Shown piece after piece: positions 13,924 to 22,337 of a stretch of DNA of 23,327 nt; the stretch's first letter is position 1; every line of letters starts with the position of its first letter. The notes under the pieces were generated by a model. The model made no database searches. It was not told the DNA's origin and was given only the letters and a program-made list of their open reading frames with translations. The stretch covers positions 1 through 23,327 of the forward strand of contig CASTQR010000006.1 of NCBI GenBank assembly GCA_949451265.1, given 5' to 3'. The DNA comes from an uncultured Eubacteriales bacterium. Its GTDB lineage: Bacteria; Bacillota_A; Clostridia; Oscillospirales; Oscillospiraceae. A program made the position numbers and the translations under genes.

Positions 13924-15198
13924 TTACTCAAAACGCACCCGGATGGAGTTGGCGTGGGCGGTGAGCTTTTCCGCCTGGGCCAGCGCGATAATTTCCCCGG
14001 CAATGGGCTCCAGTGCGGTCCGTTCAAACTCCAAAACGCTCATGGTTTTTAAAAAGCTGTCCACGCTCAACGGTGAGAAGAACCGGGCGGTGCCGCTGGT
14101 GGGCAGCACGTGATCCGGCCCCGCCAGATAGTCGCCCAGGGGCTCCGGCGTATACGCCCCCAGGAACACCGCCCCCGCATTCTCAATTTGGGGCAGCAGC
14201 GCCCGAGGAGCCTCCGTGACGATCTCCAGATGCTCCGGCGCGATCTCGTTTGCGATCTCCACGCACTGGGCCAGATCCCCGCACACAATGGCGCAGCCGA
14301 AGTCCCGAAGGGACGCCTCCATGATCTCGGAGCGGCTGAGATAGCCCGTCTGCCGGACGATCTCCCCGTCCACCGCCCGGGCCAGCCCCAGGTCGTCGGT
14401 CAGCAGCACCGCCGAGGCCAGCCGGTCGTGCTCCGCCTGGCTCAGCAGGTCGGCGGCCACAAATTTCGGATCGGCGGTGCGGTCGGCGATCACCAGCACC
14501 TCCGACGGCCCCGCCACCATGTCGATGTCCAGGGCGCCGTAGGCCAGCCGTTTCGCCGCCGCCACGTAGGCGTTCCCCGGCCCCACCAGCTTGTCCACCC
14601 GGGGGATGAAGCCCGCGCCGTAAGTCACCGCGGCCACCGCCTGGGCCCCGCCCACGGCGATGACCCGGTCCACCCCGGCGATTTTCGCCGCCGCCAGCAC
14701 CGCGTCGCTCAAATTCTCCGTGGGGGGCGTGATCATGACGATCTCCCCCACCCCCGCCACCTTGGCGGGGACCGCGTTCATCAGCACCGAGCTGGGGTAG
14801 GCGGCGGTGCCGCCGGGGACGTAGATCCCCACCCGGCCCAGCCCCCGGACAATCCGGCCCACTTTCCCCCCATCGGGGGAAGTCCATTCGGCAGACTTCG
14901 CCAGCAGCTTCTCGTTATAGTCCCGGATGTTCCGGGCGGCGTGCTCCAACGCGGCGATCACCTCAGGCGGGCAGGCGGCATAGGCCTCGTCCAGCCGCTC
15001 CCGCCTGATCTCATAGGGAGCCTTGTGGTCGAACTGCCGGGAGTACCGCTCCACGGCGGGCAGGCCCTCCTGCCGCACGTTCTCCATGATGGCCTTGACG
15101 GCCAGCTCAATGTCCGCGTTCTTCTCCGCCGCCCGCGCCCGCATGGCGTCCAGCTGGCGGCGCTCGGCGGAGCCGTCCGCCCGGATGATCGTTATCAT
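13924..15198 (-). CDS. hisD: Histidinol dehydrogenase
   Basis: HisD oxidises L-histidinol to histidine in two NAD-dependent steps at the end of the pathway. The 424-residue product is full length: GRVGIYVPGGTAAYPSSVLM, VGGAQAVAAVTYG, KLVGPGNAYVAAAK, DMVAGPSEVLVIAD, LLSQAEHD with a Zn-ligand region, IAPEHLEI and GPDHVLPTSGTARF. Start ATG 15198 overlaps the hisG stop by 4 nt. It is followed by the low-GC passenger gene rather than hisB. Confidence 0.98.
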   Translation of the reverse strand: MITIIRADGSAERRQLDAMRARAAEKNADIELAVKAIMENVRQEGLPAVERYSRQFDHKAPYEIRRERLDEAYAACPPEVIAALEHAARNIRDYNEKLLAKSAEWTSPDGGKVGRIVRGLGRVGIYVPGGTAAYPSSVLMNAVPAKVAGVGEIVMITPPTENLSDAVLAAAKIAGVDRVIAVGGAQAVAAVTYGAGFIPRVDKLVGPGNAYVAAAKRLAYGALDIDMVAGPSEVLVIADRTADPKFVAADLLSQAEHDRLASAVLLTDDLGLARAVDGEIVRQTGYLSRSEIMEASLRDFGCAIVCGDLAQCVEIANEIAPEHLEIVTEAPRALLPQIENAGAVFLGAYTPEPLGDYLAGPDHVLPTSGTARFFSPLSVDSFLKTMSVLEFERTALEPIAGEIIALAQAEKLTAHANSIRVRFE

Positions 15199-15836
15199 GT
15201 CCGTCCCTCCAATTCCCGCTCCACACGGGACAGAAAATCGGTGATCTCAGCCTTGTACAGCTTCATGGACGCGGTATTCACAATGAGCCGGGCCGACACC
15301 TGGGCCACGTCCTCAATGGGCTCCAGCCCGTTCTCCTTCAGGGTGGCCCCTGTCTCCACAATATCCACGATGCCGTCCGCCAGATCCAGTATGGGGGCCA
15401 GCTCCACGCTGCCCTCAACCTTGATGATGTCCACGTCCATCCCCTTGCCCTCGAAAAAGGCCCGGGTGACGTTTGGGTACTTGGACGCGACGCGCCGGGT
15501 CTTGTAGGTGCCGTAGAAATCCGTGCCCTTCCTCACCGCCAGGGCGAACCGGCACCGCCCGAAGCCCAGATCCAGCACCTCGTAAAAGGCCCCGCCCTTC
15601 TCCAGAATGGTGTCCTTGCCCACCACGCCCAGGTCGCAGACGCCGTGCTCCACGTAGGTGATCACGTCGGGGGCCTTGGCCAGCACCGCGTCCAGCGGGT
15701 AGTTGGGCAGGGCGTGGATGAGCCGCCGCCCCGGATGGCGCACCGGGGCGCAGTCCAGCCCCGCCCCCTCGAACAGCTCCACCGACTTGTCCTGCAAGCG
15801 CCCCTTGGTCAGGGCGATTCTCAGCCGTCCGCTCAT
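15195..15836 (-). CDS. hisG: ATP phosphoribosyltransferase, short form
   Basis: HisG joins ATP and PRPP to give phosphoribosyl-ATP, the first and feedback-controlled step. At 213 residues it is the short form, which lacks the C-terminal regulatory domain and works as a hetero-octamer with HisZ. Family landmarks are RIALTKGRLQ, VGKDTILEKG, RVASKYPNVTRAFF, and the PRPP loop DGIVDIVETGATLKENGL. It overlaps hisD and hisZ by 4 nt each. Confidence 0.97.
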   Translation of the reverse strand: MSGRLRIALTKGRLQDKSVELFEGAGLDCAPVRHPGRRLIHALPNYPLDAVLAKAPDVITYVEHGVCDLGVVGKDTILEKGGAFYEVLDLGFGRCRFALAVRKGTDFYGTYKTRRVASKYPNVTRAFFEGKGMDVDIIKVEGSVELAPILDLADGIVDIVETGATLKENGLEPIEDVAQVSARLIVNTASMKLYKAEITDFLSRVERELEGRT

Positions 15837-16999
15837 ACCGTCACCCGCCTCTCTGTCCCGTCCTCCAGGATCAGCACCTCCGCCGCCCCCTTTTCCCGGG
15901 CCAGGGACAGGGTGCTGTCCAGCGTCCGGCAGGGGGACAGCTCACAGCTCCCGGCGGGCCGTCTGTCCACCTCCGCCAGCGCCCTCGCCAGCTGGCCGGG
16001 GCCGTAGTGGATCACCGTTTTCAGCGCCGGCGTCTCCACGGTGAGGCAGGCCCCCACCGCGTCCACGTCCACGGCGAAGCCGGTGGCCTCCGCCTTCCGG
16101 CCAAACTGCTCCATCAGGTTATCGTACCGCCCGCCGGACAGCACCGGGGCCCCCGCCCCGGCGGCGTAGCCACGGAACACCACGCCGGTGTAGTAGTCCA
16201 ACTGGTGCACCAGCCCCAGGTCGAACCGCACACAGCCCCCGTACCCGGCGGCGGACAGCTCCCCGTACAGCCGCCGCAGATAGTCCAGGCTCTCGCAGGG
16301 CCCCGCCAGCTTTTCCGCCCCGTCCAGCACCTCCGCCCCGCCGAACAGGTAGGGCAGGCGGCGCAGGGCGGCGCAGGCGTCCTGGCCCCGGTAGGGCTCC
16401 AGCAGGTCGTTGAGCAGGGCGAAGTTCTTGCCCTCAATGGCGGCGCGCAGCCGCTCCAGCTCCTCCCGGGGCATCTTCATCCGCCCCGCCAACGCCCGGT
16501 AAAACCCGGCGTGGCCCAGCTCGATGTGGAACCGCGCCAGCCCGCAGCACCGCAGGGCGTCCACCGCCATGGCCACCATCTCCAGGTCGGCCTTTTCCCC
16601 CACCGCGCCGATCATCTCCACGCCGCACTGGGCGATCTCCCGGCTGCCGCCCTGGTGGGCCAAACGGTCCCGGAACACGGTCTGCTCGTAGTACAGCCGC
16701 TGGGGAAGGGGCAGGTGCTTCAATTTCGTGGCCGCCACCCGGGCGATAGGGGCGGTGCAGTCGGGCCGCATGACCATGATCTTCCCCGAACGGTCGATGA
16801 GCTTCAGCATGGCCTCCTGGGGGATGGGGTTACCGGACTGGATAAACAGGTCATAGTATTCGACTTCCGGGGTGATGACCTCGGTGTAACCCCGGCGGCG
16901 GAACAGCTCCACCAGGGCGGACTGCACCTGGCGGCGCTCCAGGCACTCGGAGAACAGGCGGTCCCGGGTGCCCTCGGGGGTGTTGATGCGGATATTCAT
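15833..16999 (-). CDS. hisZ: HisZ, regulatory subunit of ATP phosphoribosyltransferase
   Basis: HisZ is a HisRS paralogue that does not charge tRNA; it activates short HisG and carries histidine feedback inhibition. The 388-residue product has class II synthetase elements: TPEGTRD (7-13), MRPDCTAPIARVAATKL, LYYEQTVFR, a HisRS-like LDYYTGVVFRGY, and SGGRYDNLMEQFG. It lacks the C-terminal anticodon-binding domain, which sets it apart from a true HisRS. ATG 16999 has GGAGG upstream. It is the first gene of the his operon, directly after the promoter. Confidence 0.93.
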   Translation of the reverse strand: MNIRINTPEGTRDRLFSECLERRQVQSALVELFRRRGYTEVITPEVEYYDLFIQSGNPIPQEAMLKLIDRSGKIMVMRPDCTAPIARVAATKLKHLPLPQRLYYEQTVFRDRLAHQGGSREIAQCGVEMIGAVGEKADLEMVAMAVDALRCCGLARFHIELGHAGFYRALAGRMKMPREELERLRAAIEGKNFALLNDLLEPYRGQDACAALRRLPYLFGGAEVLDGAEKLAGPCESLDYLRRLYGELSAAGYGGCVRFDLGLVHQLDYYTGVVFRGYAAGAGAPVLSGGRYDNLMEQFGRKAEATGFAVDVDAVGACLTVETPALKTVIHYGPGQLARALAEVDRRPAGSCELSPCRTLDSTLSLAREKGAAEVLILEDGTERRVTV

Positions 17000-17038
17000 T
17001 GGGTTTCCTCCAAATTCTTTAGCTCGCTAACGCGATGA

Positions 17039-17067
17039 ATTTTACCACATCCCCGCCACTGTGTCAA
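17039..17067 (-). promoter_or_regulatory. Promoter of the his operon
   Basis: TTGACA (17067-17062), a 17-bp spacer and TAAAAT (17044-17039), with a start near 17032. The leader is only about 33 nt, too short for a T-box or a leader-peptide attenuator. A small inverted repeat TTAGC-GA-GCTAA (17030-17019) in the leader might be an operator or only chance. No terminator separates it from the acetyltransferase gene upstream. Confidence 0.85.
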
Positions 17068-17084
17068 CCCCGAAAACCTCCGCT

Positions 17085-17597
17085 TTAACGGGTCAGAACA
17101 TTGATGACCAGCTCCGTATCCTCCAGCCATTCCGTCCCCCAATATTGGAACCCCAGCTTTTTTTGCAGCTCACGGGAGGCAGCATTAAATAAAGGATATT
17201 CACAGTCCAGGTAATTCACCGTCCCCTCCTGGAACAGCTTCCCGATCAAGGTTTCCAGGGCCTCCGACATCAGCCCCTTTCGCCGTTCCGGCGTGGCCAT
17301 AGCGAAGGACAGCGATTTCCCTCGTTTCCCCCGGAATACCGGGTCGTCCGCCAGCTTTTCGTCAGGCGGGTGGACGCAGATGTGTCCCACGGCTTTCCCG
17401 CTTTCCTTGCTGACCAACGCCAAAAATTCCACGTTATCCAGCAGCCATTGGAAGGTTTCCAAGGCGGATTCCCGGTCTTCCACCCCGTTTAGGCCCAGCA
17501 TCCGCTGAAGCTCCCCGTCCATGATATACCCGAAATAGTCCTCAAAATCGGCGGGCGTGTGCGGCCTCACAATCAACCGCTTTGTTTCAATGTACAT
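17085..17597 (-). CDS. GNAT-family N-acetyltransferase
   Basis: The 170-residue product is a RimJ/RimL-like acetyltransferase. It opens with YIETKRLIVRPHTPADFEDYF, has the central strand KAVGHICVHP, and the acetyl-CoA loop region ERRKGLMSEALETLIGKLF (104-122). It ends with NAASRELQKKLGFQYWG. Such enzymes acetylate protein N-termini or small amines; the substrate is unknown. GGAGG at 8 nt before ATG 17597 overlaps the polC stop, so it is the last gene of the ispG-polC unit. Its stop is about 18 bp before the his promoter -35 box. Confidence 0.9.
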   Translation of the reverse strand: MYIETKRLIVRPHTPADFEDYFGYIMDGELQRMLGLNGVEDRESALETFQWLLDNVEFLALVSKESGKAVGHICVHPPDEKLADDPVFRGKRGKSLSFAMATPERRKGLMSEALETLIGKLFQEGTVNYLDCEYPLFNAASRELQKKLGFQYWGTEWLEDTELVINVLTR

Positions 17598-17610
17598 TCT
17601 CTTGCCCTCC

Positions 17611-20600
17611 TTAAAACAGGCTGAACTGGCTGCTGTCCGGCAGGTCCCCGAAGGCCCCCGCGTCCTTAAGCTGCTCCAGATGGGTGCTGGACACCTTGGT
17701 GCAGGCCAGAGAGAACTCCTCGATGGACAAAAAGTCCTTTCCCTGCCGCTTGTCCATAATGTCCCAGCCCACTGTCTCCCCCAGGCCGGCCACCGAGGTA
17801 AAGGGCGGGATCAGCGCCTGCTTCTCCTCGTCAACCAGGAAATTCACGGCGTGGGACCGGCAGATATCCATCCGGGCAAAGCTGAATCCCCGAAGGTAGA
17901 ACTCATAGCACACCTCCAGCGTGGTGAGCATATCCTCCTCCACCGCGGACGGGCGGTCCTTCTTCTCCTTGGCGTTCTTTTTGGCGTTGATCGCCGCCAT
18001 TTTGCGCTTGACCACCTCCATGCCCCGGCACATATATTTCTCGTCAAAGGCCTTGGCCCGGATGGAGAAATAGGCGGCGTAAAAGGCCAGCGGCCGGTGG
18101 ACCTTGAACCAGGCGATGCGGAAGGCCATCATCACATAGGCCACCGCGTGGGCCTTGGGGAACAGGTAGGCGATTTTCTTGCAGGATTCGATGTACCACT
18201 CCGGTACGCCGTGCTCCTTCATCTCGTTCTCCGCCCCGTCGGGCAGGCCCCGGCCCTTGCGCACCGCCTCCATGATCTTGAAGGCCCGGGTGTCCTTGAA
18301 CCCCTTGGAGATGAGGAACAGCATGATATCGTCCCGGCAGCCAATGGCCTCATTGACCTTGGCGGTGCCGGAGGTGATCAGATCCTTGGCGTTGCCCAGC
18401 CACACGTCGGTGCCGTGGGAGAAACCGGACAGCCGCACCAGGATATCGAACTGGTTGGGGTGGGTGTCCTCCAGCATCCCCCGGACGAAGGGGGTGCCGA
18501 ACTCCGGGATGGCCACCGCCCCGGTGGGGCCCAGCACGGGGTCGTCCTCGAAGCCCAGCTTTTCCGAGGTGGTGAACAGGCTCATGGTGTCCGGGTCGTC
18601 CAGGGGGATCTTCTTGGCGTCCTCCCCCGTCAGATCCTCCAGCATCCGGATCATGGACGGGTCATCGTGGCCCAGCATATCCAGCTTCAGCAGGTTGGAC
18701 TCCATGGAGTGGTATTCAAAGTGAGTGGTGATGATGTCCGAATCCTTATCGTCCGCCGGGTGCTGCACCGGGCAGAAGTCGTAGATCTCCTTGTCCTGGG
18801 GAATGACCACCATGCCGCCGGGGTGCTGCCCCGTGGTGCGCTTCACCCCCATGCAGCCCCGGGCCAGCCGCAGCACCTCCGCAAAGGGCACGTTCCCCTT
18901 CCCCGTCTCCTCCAGGTACTTGCGGACGTAGCCGATGGCGGTCTTTTCCGCCACGGTGCCGATGGTGCCCGCCCGGAACACGTGATCCTGCCCGAACAGC
19001 TCGAAGGTATATTTGTGGGCGCTGGACTGGTACTCCCCGGAGAAATTCAGGTCGATGTCGGGCACCTTGTCCCCGCCGAACCCCAAAAACGTCTCGAAGG
19101 GGATATGGAAGCCGTCCTTCTCGTAGTCCGCGCCGCACACCGGACATTTCATGTCCGGCATATCCGCGCCGCAGCCGTAGGGGTGGGCGGGGTCCTGGGC
19201 GTAGTCGAAGTCGGCGTGCTTGCAGCTGGGGCAGCGGTAGTGGGCGGGCAGGGAGTTCACCTCCGTGATCCCCGACATGAAGGCCACCAGGGACGAGCCC
19301 ACTGAGCCCCGGGAACCCACCAGATAGCCGTGCTCCAGCGAGTTCTGCACCAGCTTCTGGGCGGACATATAGATCACGTCGTAGTGGCAGCCGATGATGT
19401 CCTTCAGCTCCGCGTTGATCCGGTCGCACACGATCTGGGGCGGGTTGTCCCCGTAGAGGGCGTGGGCCTTGCCCCACACCAGGTCCTTCAGCTCCCCCTC
19501 GGAGTTCTCCAGCTTGGGGGTGAACAGCCCGTCTGGCAGGGGCCGCACGTTGTCGCACCAGCCAGCCACCAGGTTGGGGTTGTCCACCACCACCTCCCGG
19601 GCCTTGTCCTTCCCCAGGTAGGCGAACTCCTCCAGCATCTCGTCGGTGGTGCGGAAGTAGAGGGGGTTGTCGCTGTCCGCGTCCTCGAACTCCTTGGCGG
19701 CCAGCAGAATGTGGCGGTAGATCTCCTCCTCCGGCTCCATGAAATGGACGTCCCCGGTGGCGCACACCGGCTTGCCCAGCCGCTGGCCCAGCGCCGCCAC
19801 CCGGCGGTTAAAGGCCCGCAGATCCTCCTTGTCCCGGGCGATCCGCTTGCCCTCCTTGTCCGGGCGGAGCATATAGGCGTTGTTGGAGAGGGGCTGGATC
19901 TCCAAAAAGTCATACCAGGACGCGATCCGCTCCAGCTCCCGATCCTCCTTCCCCGCGATGATCGCCCGGAACAGCTCCCCCGCCTCGCAGGCGGAGCCGA
20001 TGATCAGCCCCTCCCGGTTCTCGTCGATGAGGGACTTGGGCATGATGGGGAAGCGGTTGAAGTGCTCCAGGTGAGACTTGGACACCAGCTTGTAGAGGTT
20101 GCGCAGCCCCGTCTGGTTCTTGGCCAGCAGGATCAGGTGGTAGGCGGACCGCCGCCCCCGCCCGCCCCGCTTCTGTCCGGCGAAGGCCCGGTTGATCTGG
20201 GCCGTCCGCTCCACTCCCCGCTCACGCAGCTGTGGGATCAGCCCAGCCAGGATCAGCCCGCAGGTCTCCGCGTCGTCATAGGCCCGGTGGTGCTGGAAGG
20301 GGGGCAGCTTGAGGGCGCTGGCCACCGTGTCCAGCTTGTGGTTGGGCAGGCTGGGCAGCAGGTACTGGGCCAGCACCATGGTGTCAAAATAGAGCGGGTC
20401 GAAGCTCCGGCCCGAACGATAGCAGTATTCCCGGATAAAGCCGGTGTCAAAGGCAGCGTTGTGGGCGCACAGGGGCGCGTCCCCCGCCCAGTCCAGGAAG
20501 GCGTCCACCGCCTCCTCCGGCGCGGGGGCGCCCTTTAACAGCTCGTCGGTGATCCCGGTGAGGGAGACGGTCTTGGCGCTCACCGGGTGGCCCGGATCCG

Positions 20601-21726
20601 CGAAGGAGGCGAACTTGTCCACCACCGCCCCGTCCCGTATGCGCACCGCGCCGATCTCGATGATGGCATCCGTCCGGGCGTCCAGCCCCGTGGTCTCCAG
20701 GTCGAAGGCCACGAACTCCCCCTCCAGCGGCATATCGCCGGGGCCGTGGACGGCGGCCTGCTCGTCCACATCGTTCTGGTAATACGCCTCCACCCCGTAG
20801 AGGATCTTGATCTTCTCCCCCCGGCCGGAGGCGCTGTAGGCGTCCGGGAAGGACTGCACCACCCCGTGGTCGGTGATGGCGATGGCGGGGTGGCCCCACT
20901 CGATGGCCCGCTTCACCACCGCCTTGGTGTCACACAGCCCGTCCATCATGGACATCCTGGTATGTAAATGCAGCTCCACCCGCTTGTCCGGGGCGGTGTC
21001 CTTCCGGCCCTCGGGCTTGGGCACCTCGTTGATGCCATAGGGCTCCATCACCAGATCGTTGTTGTCAAACCGCCCCAGGTTGGGCCGCCCCAGGATCTGG
21101 AGCCGCTGGCCCTTCTTCACCTTCTCGATGATGGGCTTGGCCTCGTCCCCCTCCATGAACCCGGTGACCCGGATGGATCCGGTGAGGTCGGTGACGTCGA
21201 AGCACACCACCCAGGCCCTGCGCTTAGGCAGCTCCCGGTGCTCTATATTGAACACCTCGCCCTCAATGAGGGCGCTGCGCATATCCAGCGCCAGCTCCCC
21301 GATGGGGGTGGGCTTCTTCCCCGCCCGGATCTTGCCGTAGATCTGCTTGGGCCGCTTTTTCCCGCCGCCGGGGGCGGGGGCTTTTGCCGGGGGCGGCGTC
21401 ATTTTGGGGGGTGCGGGCCTGGGTGGGGCGGGTTTCTTCTCCGGCGACGGCTTTTCCGGCGCGGGCGGTGGCGCCGTCACTGGAGCCGCCCCTTCCGCCG
21501 GGGCGGGGGGCTCCACCGTCACCGACGCCTCGCTGAGGCCGAAGGCCGCTTTCAGCGCCGCCTCGGCTCGAACAAGCGTTTCACGTGAAACATCCGTTCC
21601 CACCGCCGCCACCTCCATGGCCCGCCGCTCCCGGTTCACCCGCACCCGGACGGGATAGCTCCCCAAAACAGCCAAAACCCCTTCCGGGAAGGGGCAGCTG
21701 GCAAAGGTCTGTTGAAAGGTTGGCAT
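17611..21726 (-). CDS. polC: DNA polymerase III alpha subunit, PolC type
   Basis: PolC is the replicative polymerase of Firmicutes, with its own proofreading exonuclease. The 1371-residue product has, in order: a short N-terminal domain (1-72), a Pro/Ala/Lys-rich linker (73-128), an OB-fold domain (about 130-235) and a PHP domain (ELHLHTRMS 251-259, ITDHG 284-288). The DEDD exonuclease is inserted into PHP (Asp342/Glu344 in FDLETTG, Asp427, HRAYDD 480-485). A zinc-binding Cys cluster (CPSC near 832, CPVC near 862) and the catalytic PDIDLNFSGEY near 890 follow. AAGGAG lies about 13 nt before ATG 21726, a slightly long spacing. The preceding GNAT gene ends 16 nt upstream, so they share a transcript. 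Confidence 0.98.
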   Translation of the reverse strand: MPTFQQTFASCPFPEGVLAVLGSYPVRVRVNRERRAMEVAAVGTDVSRETLVRAEAALKAAFGLSEASVTVEPPAPAEGAAPVTAPPPAPEKPSPEKKPAPPRPAPPKMTPPPAKAPAPGGGKKRPKQIYGKIRAGKKPTPIGELALDMRSALIEGEVFNIEHRELPKRRAWVVCFDVTDLTGSIRVTGFMEGDEAKPIIEKVKKGQRLQILGRPNLGRFDNNDLVMEPYGINEVPKPEGRKDTAPDKRVELHLHTRMSMMDGLCDTKAVVKRAIEWGHPAIAITDHGVVQSFPDAYSASGRGEKIKILYGVEAYYQNDVDEQAAVHGPGDMPLEGEFVAFDLETTGLDARTDAIIEIGAVRIRDGAVVDKFASFADPGHPVSAKTVSLTGITDELLKGAPAPEEAVDAFLDWAGDAPLCAHNAAFDTGFIREYCYRSGRSFDPLYFDTMVLAQYLLPSLPNHKLDTVASALKLPPFQHHRAYDDAETCGLILAGLIPQLRERGVERTAQINRAFAGQKRGGRGRRSAYHLILLAKNQTGLRNLYKLVSKSHLEHFNRFPIMPKSLIDENREGLIIGSACEAGELFRAIIAGKEDRELERIASWYDFLEIQPLSNNAYMLRPDKEGKRIARDKEDLRAFNRRVAALGQRLGKPVCATGDVHFMEPEEEIYRHILLAAKEFEDADSDNPLYFRTTDEMLEEFAYLGKDKAREVVVDNPNLVAGWCDNVRPLPDGLFTPKLENSEGELKDLVWGKAHALYGDNPPQIVCDRINAELKDIIGCHYDVIYMSAQKLVQNSLEHGYLVGSRGSVGSSLVAFMSGITEVNSLPAHYRCPSCKHADFDYAQDPAHPYGCGADMPDMKCPVCGADYEKDGFHIPFETFLGFGGDKVPDIDLNFSGEYQSSAHKYTFELFGQDHVFRAGTIGTVAEKTAIGYVRKYLEETGKGNVPFAEVLRLARGCMGVKRTTGQHPGGMVVIPQDKEIYDFCPVQHPADDKDSDIITTHFEYHSMESNLLKLDMLGHDDPSMIRMLEDLTGEDAKKIPLDDPDTMSLFTTSEKLGFEDDPVLGPTGAVAIPEFGTPFVRGMLEDTHPNQFDILVRLSGFSHGTDVWLGNAKDLITSGTAKVNEAIGCRDDIMLFLISKGFKDTRAFKIMEAVRKGRGLPDGAENEMKEHGVPEWYIESCKKIAYLFPKAHAVAYVMMAFRIAWFKVHRPLAFYAAYFSIRAKAFDEKYMCRGMEVVKRKMAAINAKKNAKEKKDRPSAVEEDMLTTLEVCYEFYLRGFSFARMDICRSHAVNFLVDEEKQALIPPFTSVAGLGETVGWDIMDKRQGKDFLSIEEFSLACTKVSSTHLEQLKDAGAFGDLPDSSQFSLF

Positions 21727-21742
21727 AGCTGTGTCTCGCTCC

Positions 21743-22327
21743 TTATCTGTCGCTGGCCTTGAGGGTATAGCGGGCCATGTCCACTACGCCCTGGTTGTTT
21801 TTGCCCGCCTTCTCCCGCACACCGTCAAAAGCCATGCCGCATTTGCGCATGACGCCGCCGGAATGGGGGTTGTTGGTGTCGTGCTCGGCCACAATCCGCT
21901 CCACGCCCACCTGGTCAAACAGGAAATCAAGCACCGCGCCCAGGGCTTCGGACATGATTCCCTGATGCCACCAGCGTTTGCCCATGCAGTAGCCGATCTC
22001 CGGGATGCTTCCGCCCTCATGCCAGTGCGCCACGTTGATGTTTCCCACGGGCTTCGGGCTGTGCACGTTGATGTTCCCCACGGGCTCCGGGCCGTGCTCC
22101 TTCAAGACGATGGCCCAGTTGTAATAATGATCGTCCCCGTACTGGGGCACCCACTCCCCCAAAATGCCCTCCGTCACCGACACGTCGGCGTGGGTGGGCC
22201 AGGTGAGGAATTTCGTCACCTCATCGTCACTGGCCCAATTGACGAACATGGCGGGGGCGTCGGACAGCTCAAACCGGCGCAGGATCAGCCGCTCCGTCTC
22301 TATGTACTGTGTTCCAATGTGGTTCAT
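21743..22327 (-). CDS. GNAT-family N-acetyltransferase with internal duplication
   Basis: The 194-residue product is a RimJ/RimL-type acetyltransferase: YIETERLILRRFELSDAPAMF (8-28), IPEIGYCMGKRWWHQGIMSE (108-127) forming the acetyl-CoA site, and NPHSGGVMRKCGMAFDGV. Residues 78-99 are two copies of an 11-residue unit (HGPEPVGNINV, HSPKPVGNINV), so one central beta strand region is repeated. Without the second copy the length would match relatives. The unit lies in the strand region before the cofactor site, so activity may be altered. ATG 22327 follows GAGGAGAGG, 10 nt after the ispG stop. The substrate is unknown. Confidence 0.9.
   Translation of the reverse strand: MNHIGTQYIETERLILRRFELSDAPAMFVNWASDDEVTKFLTWPTHADVSVTEGILGEWVPQYGDDHYYNWAIVLKEHGPEPVGNINVHSPKPVGNINVAHWHEGGSIPEIGYCMGKRWWHQGIMSEALGAVLDFLFDQVGVERIVAEHDTNNPHSGGVMRKCGMAFDGVREKAGKNNQGVVDMARYTLKASDR
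22031..22096 (-). repeat. 33-bp tandem duplication inside the acetyltransferase gene
   Basis: Two adjacent 33-bp copies (22031-22063 and 22064-22096) differ at only three positions. They keep the reading frame and encode 11-residue units that differ at two residues (Gly/Ser, Glu/Lys). The third difference is silent. Confidence 0.95.
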
Positions 22328-22337
22328 GTCCCTCTCC

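Noticed and set aside
15833..16999. Histidyl-tRNA synthetase (hisS)
   Set aside because: It lacks the C-terminal anticodon-binding domain and is fused by overlap to a short-form hisG, which fits HisZ.
17000..17038. Histidine T-box or leader-peptide attenuator
   Set aside because: The his leader is about 33 nt and contains no run of His codons, T-box sequence or terminator hairpin.
19330..20538. 402-codon plus-strand frame over polC, and the similar one at 17557-19305
   Set aside because: Both are antisense to polC, whose domains and catalytic motifs are clear; the frames show no motif and no start signals.
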